Shown here: positions 1 through 6,056 of the stretch, piece by piece
How the letters are laid out: every line of letters starts with the position of its first letter
How positions within the stretch are numbered: the stretch's first letter is position 1
DNA from: Caldifarciminota bacterium
Lineage (GTDB): Bacteria; Hydrothermota; Tepidihabitantia; B3-TA06; JALVRC01
Assembly (NCBI GenBank): GCA_027025255.1
Contig: JALVRC010000186.1
Coordinates: forward strand, 1-8,314
Length of the DNA stretch: 8,314 nucleotides
Reading direction: 5' to 3'
Program-made: the position numbers and the translations under genes
Notes under the pieces: generated by a model
What the model was told of the DNA's origin: nothing
The model's input: the letters and a program-made list of their open reading frames with translations, nothing else
Databases searched by the model: none

Positions 1-1141
1 CTATAGTTCCTATAATACCTGTTATTTTTCCAGCTTTTACGTTCATATTAATATTTTTTAAAACTTTTTTGTCTTTAAAAGAAAATGAAAGGTCCTTTAT
101 ATTTATTTCTCCTTCTTTTATATAAATATTTTTTACATCTTTTTTATCCTGTATATAGGGTTTTGTGGTTAGAATTCTTCTTACGCGTCCCATAGAAGCA
201 GCTCCTTGCTGTAGGAGATTGATAAGCCAGCCCATTGCAATCATAGGCCAGATAAGAATAGAAATATATGTTTGAAATGCGAAAAATTCACCTATATTTA
301 TATCTCCCAGTATGGTTTGTCTACCTCCCACGAGAAGTACAAGGAATAAGGATAGATTGGTAACAACCATTATTAAAGGGAAGAACAATCCCCAGATTTT
401 TACAAGTTGTATCTGTCTAAAGAGATAATTCTTGCTTAAACGGGCAAATCTTTTAGTCTCTCCATTTTCTTGAACAAAGGCTTTTACCACGCGAATTCCC
501 CCAAATATATCATTTGCCCTTGCGGATAATTTAGAGAATCCTTCCTGTACTGCCTTAAAACGTTTATGGATTACCTTAGAAAACCTTAGAATAAGTAGTG
601 TTAGAATTGGTAGTGGAATGATAGATATAAGAGTAAGATAAGGGCTAATTGAAATCATAAAGAAGATAGCCATGCCTCCTAAGACAATTACATCCGTAAG
701 TATTATAAGCCCGGGCATAATAGCCCTTCTTACAGTTAATATATCATTTGTAGCATGTGCTAAAAGATCTCCAGTCTTTTCTTTGGTAAAAAAATATGTT
801 GAGAGTTTTGTAAGGTGAGAGAAAAAATGTTTACGAAGTCTTTCTTCTGTTTTCATCGCTGCATAGGCTAAAATTGCCCTCCAGAAGAATCTAAAAACAA
901 GAATAATTAGAGCAAGAATAAGGATAAAGATAACAGCATTGGAAAGGATTGTAATAGAACCTTGAGCCAGTCCATTGATTGCTTTTTTTACAAGTTGTGG
1001 AATAAAAAGTTGTGCAGCGTCAACAATTATTAAAAGAACTAAACCCAAAATGAGTTTGGGATATAGGCCTTTAAGATAATGTGTTAAATGTAAAAGCTCT
1101 TTAAAGCCAGTTTTTTTACGCGGTCTGGGGTTTGTATCCAA
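1..1141 (-). CDS. ABC exporter, fused permease-ATPase (MdlA/MsbA-like), 3' end cut by window edge
   Basis: This open frame continues past the left edge, with 380 codons visible. It encodes a half-transporter with an N-terminal type IV (ABC_membrane) permease domain followed by the start of an ATP-binding domain. Hydrophobic segments lie at about residues 29-48, 66-84, 147-186 (two helices), 252-272 and 288-307. Family signatures are TGDLLAHATNDI (123-134), GGIRVVKAFVQE (214-225) and ASMGRVRRIL (315-324), which closely match MdlA/YheI-type exporters. The nucleotide-binding domain starts near residue 346, with FSF at the A-loop, and breaks off at GIIGTI, exactly where Walker A (GxxGSGKS) begins. 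There is no in-frame ATG near the 5' end. An upstream in-frame stop limits the start to a TTG at 1139-1141 or 1148-1150, giving an overlap of about 26-35 bp with the phoU gene. Such proteins usually work as dimers, often with a second half-transporter encoded next door. The substrate (lipid, drug or peptide) cannot be read from the sequence. Confidence 0.9.
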   Translation of the reverse strand, partial: MDTNPRPRKKTGFKELLHLTHYLKGLYPKLILGLVLLIIVDAAQLFIPQLVKKAINGLAQGSITILSNAVIFILILALIILVFRFFWRAILAYAAMKTEERLRKHFFSHLTKLSTYFFTKEKTGDLLAHATNDILTVRRAIMPGLIILTDVIVLGGMAIFFMISISPYLTLISIIPLPILTLLILRFSKVIHKRFKAVQEGFSKLSARANDIFGGIRVVKAFVQENGETKRFARLSKNYLFRQIQLVKIWGLFFPLIMVVTNLSLFLVLLVGGRQTILGDINIGEFFAFQTYISILIWPMIAMGWLINLLQQGAASMGRVRRILTTKPYIQDKKDVKNIYIKEGEINIKDLSFSFKDKKVLKNINMNVKAGKITGIIGTI

Positions 1142-1769
1142 TCCTGTCAAATGGGTTTACAACGCTTGAAACAATATTCTTCATATGCGCTGCAACACGT
1201 TTTATGTATCTCCCTAAAAGGGCAGCTATTATACCATCCTTTAATGTTATGTCAGGAATATTTACGAGTTCTAAGATAAATCCATCCATGTTTTTAGATA
1301 CAGTTGTAAGTTTTTTCATAATTTCAACGGCATCATCTGCATTGGCAGCCTTAAAAGCCTTTATTGTGCGTGGGAAGAGAGCAGTGATTGTTTTTTCTTC
1401 TTTCCATATATAGTCAAAAAGCTTGTTTGTAAGTTTATGAGGATACATATCAGCCATCTCAATAATATTTTTTGCATAATCTCCTATCCTTTCAATATCA
1501 ATAACGATGGTAATGAGTATTAAAGAAGCTGTTACATCAATACTGGGATTTATTGCAAGGTGCTCAAGCACCCTTCTGCGGACAACAATTTGCAACTCGT
1601 TTATTTGTCTATCCATATCATAGATTTTTTTAACATCACCTTTTTCACTGAAAAACTTGACTGATTTTGTGAATATTTCCCGAGAGAGCTCCATCATTTT
1701 AAAGGTATCCTCAAGAGCTAACTTTAAAAGTCCTCCTCTATGGAATACATTCAATAAATCTTTAAACAT
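1116..1769 (-). CDS. PhoU-domain protein, stand-alone partner of the Na/Pi transporter
   Basis: This 217-residue, mostly helical protein has the length of a full two-repeat PhoU. The first repeat carries the family metal motif as IERIGDYAKNI (residues 92-102), with E93 and D97 in the E-x-x-x-D arrangement. The matching place in the second repeat reads IKRVAAHMKNI (189-199), so the acidic pair is replaced by K190 and A194. PhoU proteins bind metal clusters and restrain phosphate transporters or their sensor kinases. In many bacteria a PhoU domain is fused to the C-terminus of Na/Pi cotransporters. Here it starts 1 bp after the transporter stop, and its ribosome site lies inside the transporter's last codons. 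I infer that it regulates that transporter rather than a PstSCAB system, because no pst or phoR gene is visible. The family call is firm; the exact partner is inference. Confidence 0.87.
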   Translation of the reverse strand: MFKDLLNVFHRGGLLKLALEDTFKMMELSREIFTKSVKFFSEKGDVKKIYDMDRQINELQIVVRRRVLEHLAINPSIDVTASLILITIVIDIERIGDYAKNIIEMADMYPHKLTNKLFDYIWKEEKTITALFPRTIKAFKAANADDAVEIMKKLTTVSKNMDGFILELVNIPDITLKDGIIAALLGRYIKRVAAHMKNIVSSVVNPFDRIGYKPQTA

Positions 1770-1770
1770 A

Positions 1771-2871
1771 TTACCTCCTTAGTAATAAAATAAATAATAA
1801 GGGAATAATAATAAATAATCCTACAACGTAAACAATAGATATTATTCTATGTTTACTTGCCCATTTTCCCAATTTTTTTGCAAGTGAAATAGGTACAATT
1901 TTTAAGGGGAACCATATAATTATGCCAAAAATATTGAAAAAAAGATGTGCAAAAGCAGTTTGAAGTGCTGGGAAAGAGCCTGTAACAAGGGCAGCCAGTA
2001 TCGCAGTTAGGGTTGTACCTATATTAGCTCCAAGTGTGTAAGGATAAATTTTTTCCACTGTAAGAAATCCAGCTGCGACAATTGGAACAATTAGTGATGT
2101 TGTGATTGAGGAAGATTGAATTAAGGCAGTTAAAGCAATTCCAATAAGGAAAGCTTTCCATGCAGCTCCAAAAAGATATTTATCAAGCCATATTTCCATT
2201 TTTTGCCCAACAGTTTTTTTCAGGTTATCTACCATAATTTTTAGCCCGGTATAAAGCAATATTATAGCAATAATTATTGTAATCCACGGTTTTCCTCCAG
2301 TAATGTGAATAGTTGTATGTACAATAGGTTTAATAACAAGTTTTATAGGACTTACAAATTTAATTCCACCGGTTCCTCCGAGTATTGAGGTTAAGAATCC
2401 GGATGCATGTTTGATGGGATGGAATAATATTTCAATTGGGAAAAGTACAAGAACTGAAAGGACGTTGAACATATCATGTACCACAGCAGAAGGGAAGGCT
2501 CTTGAAAATTCCTGTTTCCTTCCAATATGAAAGTAAGAAACAATAGAGTTTGTTACTGTTGTTCCAATATTAGCACCCATTATAATGGGAATTGCCATGT
2601 CTATTTGAAGAGCGCCAGTAGCAACAAGTCCAACTGTCAAAGAAGTTGTTGCTGAGGAACTCTGGATAAGAGTAGTTGCCAGGATTCCTATGAATACACC
2701 AATTAAAGGATTATGTATAAAATTAAATAGAGTTTCTGCAAGGCTTTTCCCGAATAGTTTCATTGACCCACTAAAAAGTTCAATACTAAAGAAAAAAATG
2801 AAAAGACCTAATACAATTAAAAAAATGTTTAGAGGTCTTTGCCATTTTGTTTTAACGTTAATGAGTTCCAT
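1771..2871 (-). CDS. Na/Pi-cotransporter family membrane protein (NptA/YjbB type)
   Basis: This 366-residue integral membrane protein consists of two inverted-type repeats, the hallmark of the type II sodium-phosphate cotransporter family. QSSS motifs occur at residues 70-73 (QSSSATTSL) and 252-255 (QSSSITTSL), and GANIGTT motifs at 99-105 and 281-287. Each repeat is followed by a related segment, HDMFN at 132-136 and HLFFN at 309-313. In characterised relatives the QSSS segments form the substrate and sodium site. The likely role is Na+-coupled phosphate movement across the cytoplasmic membrane, although some bacterial members may export phosphate. The protein ends shortly after its last hydrophobic stretch (about 343-364) with RR and lacks the C-terminal PhoU domain of longer homologues; that domain is encoded by the next gene. 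The start ATG is preceded by AGAGGAG and overlaps the end of thpR by 14 bp. Family assignment is strong; substrate and direction are inferred. Confidence 0.92.
   Translation of the reverse strand: MELINVKTKWQRPLNIFLIVLGLFIFFFSIELFSGSMKLFGKSLAETLFNFIHNPLIGVFIGILATTLIQSSSATTSLTVGLVATGALQIDMAIPIIMGANIGTTVTNSIVSYFHIGRKQEFSRAFPSAVVHDMFNVLSVLVLFPIEILFHPIKHASGFLTSILGGTGGIKFVSPIKLVIKPIVHTTIHITGGKPWITIIIAIILLYTGLKIMVDNLKKTVGQKMEIWLDKYLFGAAWKAFLIGIALTALIQSSSITTSLIVPIVAAGFLTVEKIYPYTLGANIGTTLTAILAALVTGSFPALQTAFAHLFFNIFGIIIWFPLKIVPISLAKKLGKWASKHRIISIVYVVGLFIIIPLLFILLLRR
1774..1779 (-). promoter_or_regulatory. Ribosome binding site of the phoU-domain gene, inside the transporter's last codons
   Basis: A perfect AGGAGG sits 4 bases upstream of the ATG at 1767-1769. 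The same six bases are the last two sense codons (Arg-Arg) of the Na/Pi transporter, followed directly by its TAA stop. This fixes the phoU start and implies tight translational coupling between transporter and regulator. Confidence 0.85.
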
Positions 2872-3406
2872 TTTTCTCCTCTAAAAAAATCGTTTTTTTA
2901 GGGTAGTATTCTGGACCTTGAGGTTTTAGAATACTTTCATAAAGAACAAATCTGTCTATATAAAGAGAAAAGGCAGGAATTGTAAACCGAGGTATAGATG
3001 TGTTAGCATGTTTCTTTACTCTGGCAATTGTTATATGTGGATGAAAGGTGCGTTTCTCTTTATTTATTTTTATTTTAAAAAGCCTTTTTTCAATTAATGA
3101 AAAAAGTTCTTTTATTTTGTCTTGAGATTTTACAAGTTTTATAAAAATTACCCTTGGCTGTTTCATGGACGGGAATGCATCTATATCTCCGGTTTCAGTA
3201 TCAAAAGTATCAAATGAAATATTTTTTAATACAGTAGATATTTTTTCTATTTCTTCTTTGCTTACTTCTCCGATAAATTTTAAAGTAATGTGTAGATTAT
3301 TTTTTGTAACTGGTTTTAGTCCTTTTATTGAGAGGTGTTTTATATAGTTCTCATACATACGTTCTTTTATATTTTCAACTATTGGAATACCTATGAATAT
3401 TCTCAT
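2858..3406 (-). CDS. thpR: RNA 2',3'-cyclic phosphodiesterase, 2H superfamily (ThpR/LigT)
   Basis: This 182-residue soluble protein carries the two H-x-T motifs that define the 2H phosphoesterases: LHITLKFIGE (H39, T41) and FHPHITIARV (H124, T126). The N-terminal MRIFIGIPI strand, the RVIFI segment near residue 85 and the C-terminal LYESILKPQGPEY (155-167) are also typical of ThpR. Enzymes of this family open 2',3'-cyclic phosphates on RNA to 2'-phosphates, and LigT was first described as an in-vitro 2'-5' RNA ligase. Length is normal for the family. The start overlaps the cinA stop as ATGA, and no purine-rich ribosome site precedes it, so translation probably depends on ribosomes finishing cinA. 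The biological substrate in bacteria remains unclear. Close linkage to cinA is a recurring neighbourhood in bacteria. Confidence 0.93.
   Translation of the reverse strand: MRIFIGIPIVENIKERMYENYIKHLSIKGLKPVTKNNLHITLKFIGEVSKEEIEKISTVLKNISFDTFDTETGDIDAFPSMKQPRVIFIKLVKSQDKIKELFSLIEKRLFKIKINKEKRTFHPHITIARVKKHANTSIPRFTIPAFSLYIDRFVLYESILKPQGPEYYPKKTIFLEEKNGTH
2876..2882 (-). promoter_or_regulatory. Ribosome binding site of the Na/Pi transporter gene
   Basis: AGAGGAG lies 4 bases upstream of the ATG at 2869-2871, inside the last codons of thpR. It supports the chosen start, which overlaps the thpR coding region. Confidence 0.75.
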
Positions 3407-4590
3407 GTTTTTATTAGTTGCAAAAGATCAAAAAGAACAGTGTAAACAGTTTTTTTTCGTATAATATCTCTTGTACCTGTGAAGTTGTATTTTTTATATG
3501 TTGTTTTATTATTATGCTTAAAACCAGCGTAAACAAGTCCAACAGGCTTTTCTTTACTCCCACCAAGTGGCCCTGCAATCCCTGTAACACTAATGCTTAA
3601 AGAGCTTTTGGTAAGTTTTGCAGCTCCCTCTGCCATCTCAATTGCCACTTCTTTGCTAACAGCTCCAAAATCTTCAATAGTGCGTTTTTTAACATTAAGA
3701 AGGGAGGTTTTAATTTCGTTACTATAGGCTATAATCCCTCCTTTGAAATATTCTGAGCTACCGGAAACATCTGTAATGGTTTTCCCCAAAAGACCACCTG
3801 TACAGGATTCAGCAATTGAGAGGGTGAGATTTTTATCCTTACAGATATTTTTAAGGATTTCCTCTATATTTTTATTGTCAAATGTATATATATGTTTTCC
3901 AAGCTCTTTTTTTATTGATAAGAATGTTTCCATATCCGTTGTTATAAGCAGATCAACGCCTCTTAATGAGGGAAGAAAGGAAATTTTTTCTATCTTTTTC
4001 AAAAATCTTTGCTGAATTAAGTCAGAAAGCTCTGTTTCAGGAAGACCAAATGTTCTTACTGTAAAAACTTTTTTCTTTATATCAGTAAATTCTTTAAGAT
4101 ACGGGATTAGAGACGTATTGAATATGGCTTTTACTTCAGAAGGGACACCAGGTAAAAGGATTAAAAGTTTTTTATCTTTTCTGAATAAAATCCCAGGGGC
4201 ATTACCTACAGGGTTCTCAAGAAGTAAAGCTTTTTCCGGGACATACGCCTGTTTCTTTAATGTTTCTGTTTCCTTTTCTTCTTTTGCTTTTATTGTTTCA
4301 TAGAGATTTTTATTAAATACAAGTTTTGAATGGAAAATTTTGCTGGCTACGTTGACTGTAAGGTCATCTTTTGTTGGTCCTAACCCGCCTGTAGAAATGG
4401 TTATGTCATGGTTTTTAATTCCATCGGTAAGGGCATTGTATATCTCTTCTTCATTATCATGGATTACCGTTGTTTTTTGTAGATAAATTCCCAGTTTGTT
4501 TAGTTGTTTTATTAGAAAATGAGAATTTGTATCAAGAGTCCTTCCTGATAAAATTTCGTCACCAATTATTACAATGGCTGCCCGTGCCAT
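3403..4590 (-). CDS. cinA: CinA: MoCF-type (COG1058) domain fused to NMN deamidase (PncC) domain
   Basis: This 395-residue protein has the standard two-domain CinA layout. The N-terminal molybdopterin-binding-like domain (about 1-165) shows GDEILSGRTLDTNS (10-23), STGGLGPTKDD (66-76), then GNAPGI and LLPGVPSEVKAIF. In studied homologues this domain hydrolyses ADP-ribose-type pyrophosphates. A linker domain follows. The C-terminal PncC domain (about 245-395) has AESCTGG (260-266) with catalytic Ser262, then KGGIIAYSNEIK, GAVSKEVA and SVTGIAGPLGG. It deamidates nicotinamide mononucleotide in pyridine-nucleotide salvage. Both active regions look intact. The name comes from competence induction in other bacteria; nothing here shows such regulation. 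The ATG has GGAG five bases upstream and overlaps the end of pgpA by 22 bp. The TGA stop overlaps the thpR start as ATGA. Confidence 0.96.
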   Translation of the reverse strand: MARAAIVIIGDEILSGRTLDTNSHFLIKQLNKLGIYLQKTTVIHDNEEEIYNALTDGIKNHDITISTGGLGPTKDDLTVNVASKIFHSKLVFNKNLYETIKAKEEKETETLKKQAYVPEKALLLENPVGNAPGILFRKDKKLLILLPGVPSEVKAIFNTSLIPYLKEFTDIKKKVFTVRTFGLPETELSDLIQQRFLKKIEKISFLPSLRGVDLLITTDMETFLSIKKELGKHIYTFDNKNIEEILKNICKDKNLTLSIAESCTGGLLGKTITDVSGSSEYFKGGIIAYSNEIKTSLLNVKKRTIEDFGAVSKEVAIEMAEGAAKLTKSSLSISVTGIAGPLGGSKEKPVGLVYAGFKHNNKTTYKKYNFTGTRDIIRKKTVYTVLFDLLQLIKT

Positions 4591-5006
4591 AATATCTCCG
4601 GGATAAAAAGTAGTAAAGAGGTTAATATTCCTGCTACAATATCATCCATCATTATGCCAAATCCTCCCTTAATGTTGTCAAAATACCTTACAGGAAAGGG
4701 TTTTAAAATATCAAAGAGGCGAAATAGAATAAAGCCTGCAATAATGGTTAATATTGTCGGGTTATGAAACGTGTATGCAATTAGCATACCAGACAGCTCA
4801 TCAACAGTAATGGAAGGCAGGTCATCTTTAACATGACTATAGGCTATATAGGAAATGATAAAGGATAAGAGTGTTATTAAGATGGTGATGATTGGAAAGA
4901 AGGGGGATTTACCAATAAGGTAAAATATAATGCCTCCTGCAAGGGAAGTTATGGTCCCTGGCATAAAGGGGATTAATCCTAATCCCATACAGGAGGCAAA
5001 AAACAT
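4569..5006 (-). CDS. pgpA: Phosphatidylglycerophosphatase A
   Basis: This small membrane protein (145 residues, slightly shorter than the usual 150-170) removes the phosphate from phosphatidylglycerophosphate to give phosphatidylglycerol, the last step of that head-group pathway at the cytoplasmic membrane. Family motifs are present in order: GLGLIPFMPGT (8-18), VDELSGM (68-74, the D-E pair), ILKPFPVRYFD (100-110) and KGGFGIMMDDIVAG (113-126) with the D121-D122 pair. Hydrophobic stretches at about 22-57, 75-98 and 123-136 give three or four membrane segments. The ATG lies 2 bp after the secF stop and has only a weak, A-rich leader, suggesting coupling to secF. The N-terminus is short, starting right at the first motif, but no upstream in-frame ATG was seen. 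Cotranscription with SecDF links phosphatidylglycerol supply to export machinery, although the gene pairing may simply reflect an envelope operon. Confidence 0.93.
   Translation of the reverse strand: MFFASCMGLGLIPFMPGTITSLAGGIIFYLIGKSPFFPIITILITLLSFIISYIAYSHVKDDLPSITVDELSGMLIAYTFHNPTILTIIAGFILFRLFDILKPFPVRYFDNIKGGFGIMMDDIVAGILTSLLLFIPEILWHGQPL
4595..4600 (-). promoter_or_regulatory. Ribosome binding site of cinA
   Basis: CGGAGA lies just upstream of the cinA ATG (4588-4590), within the last codons of pgpA. It supports a start that overlaps pgpA by 22 bp, rather than a later one that would delete the conserved N-terminal strand leading into GDEILSG. Confidence 0.65.
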
Positions 5007-5008
5007 AG

Positions 5009-6046
5009 CTATTTTTTTGTCTTTCTCTTCGATTTTTTATTCCCTTTTCTCTTTTTGGATATTTTGGATGTTTTTTTTGCTTGAGCAGGGACTGTTTTTG
5101 ATGTTTTTAAGAGAGATTTCTCTTTAGAAGAGCTCTTGTGTGTTAAGCGTGAAAGTTCGTAAACAAGTGGTGCAACAACGAAAATAGAAGAATATGTTCC
5201 TACTATGATTCCTATAAGCATAGTTAGAGAAAAATCTCTTATAGTACGAGCTCCAAAAATATATAAAGAGAGTACAACGAAGAATGTTGTTAAGCTTGTA
5301 ATTACTGTCCTTGAGAGAGTAGCATTAATCCCTTTATTTATTATAGCTAAAATTTCATGCAGGGGATGCCTTTTGGCTCGTTTTAAATATTCCTGGATAC
5401 GAACACTTACTACTATAGAATCATTTATAGAATATCCAATTATTGTTAATAGGGCTGCAATTACAGGTATAGATATTTCAACGCCTGCGAATGAAATTAT
5501 TGTGAGTGTGATGAATGCGTCATGAAACAAGGCTATTACAGAACCTATTCCAAATTTTATATTGATTCTTAACCCAACGTAAACGAGAATTATCAAGAGT
5601 CCCAGAAGGAGAGCCCATAGAGCTTTCTGTTGGAGTTCTTTCCCTATTCTTGGTCCTACTGTTTCAATTCTTCTTATCTCAACATTGTTGTTTTTAAATC
5701 CGTATTTAAGCTTATCTTCGAGATTTTGATTTAAATTTATTTCCTGTTTAACTATCTTTGAACCGGGCTTTAACTTAACAATATATTCTTTTCCGCCCTC
5801 AACAGCCTGAATAACTGCTTTATCGTCTCCCATACCGGAGAAAAAATGTCTTAAATCTGTAATTGGTATAGGTTTGTTAAATCTAAGCTCTATTAATGTT
5901 CCACCTGTAAAGTCGATTCCGTACGAAACACCTTTAATAAAAAAGAGAATAAAACCTGCAAGTATAATAATACCAGATATTATATATCCAACAAATCTTT
6001 TTTCTACAAAATGGAAGTTTGTATTTTCCTTTATGAGTTTTATCAT
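5009..6046 (-). CDS. secF: SecF, Sec translocon accessory subunit with a long cationic C-terminal tail
   Basis: SecF pairs with SecD to use the proton gradient to pull preproteins through SecYEG at the cytoplasmic membrane. The protein has 345 residues. TM1 is at about 19-37, followed by the family motif GIDFTGGT (43-50), a periplasmic domain to about 140, then TM2-TM6 between about 143 and 298. Conserved membrane motifs include TVGPRIGKEL (129-138), LFHD (173-176), GYSINDSIVV (204-213) with Asp209 at the position of the proton-relay aspartate, and LSRTVIT (244-250). After the last helix the chain continues about 43 residues as a tail with 16 lysines and 2 arginines in the last 41 residues and one acidic residue. 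Family members usually end soon after TM6, so this tail is unusual. The ATG has AGGAGG four bases upstream, overlapping the secD stop. The stop is preceded by seven A. Confidence 0.97.
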   Translation of the reverse strand: MIKLIKENTNFHFVEKRFVGYIISGIIILAGFILFFIKGVSYGIDFTGGTLIELRFNKPIPITDLRHFFSGMGDDKAVIQAVEGGKEYIVKLKPGSKIVKQEINLNQNLEDKLKYGFKNNNVEIRRIETVGPRIGKELQQKALWALLLGLLIILVYVGLRINIKFGIGSVIALFHDAFITLTIISFAGVEISIPVIAALLTIIGYSINDSIVVSVRIQEYLKRAKRHPLHEILAIINKGINATLSRTVITSLTTFFVVLSLYIFGARTIRDFSLTMLIGIIVGTYSSIFVVAPLVYELSRLTHKSSSKEKSLLKTSKTVPAQAKKTSKISKKRKGNKKSKRKTKK

Positions 6047-6050
6047 TATG

Positions 6051-6056
6051 CCTCCT
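6051..6056 (-). promoter_or_regulatory. Ribosome binding site of secF
   Basis: A perfect AGGAGG lies 4 bases upstream of the secF ATG (6044-6046). Its first two bases are the last two bases of the secD TAG stop, so ribosomes ending secD sit on the secF initiation site. This would help equimolar SecD and SecF synthesis. Confidence 0.85.

Noticed and set aside
1..34. ABC exporter apparently lacking Walker A, Walker B and the signature motif
   Set aside because: The chain breaks at the first residues of Walker A only because the window ends there; it is not a degraded gene.
1116..1150. Possible +1 frameshift fusing the PhoU protein to the ABC exporter
   Set aside because: The exporter frame is +1 to phoU and the overlap could allow it, but there is no classical slippery site and a TTG start explains the arrangement more simply.
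1132..1413. Plus-strand open frame of 93 codons opposite the phoU-domain gene
   Set aside because: It is antisense to a clearly conserved protein, has no recognisable domain and fits a shadow frame.
1771..2871. Na/Pi transporter as a truncated gene because it lacks the C-terminal PhoU domain
   Set aside because: Both QSSS/GANIGTT repeats are complete and PhoU is supplied by the adjacent gene, so this is a natural split form.
5205..5525. Plus-strand open frame of 106 codons opposite secF
   Set aside because: It mirrors the conserved membrane region of SecF in the other strand and resembles no protein family I know; shadow frame.
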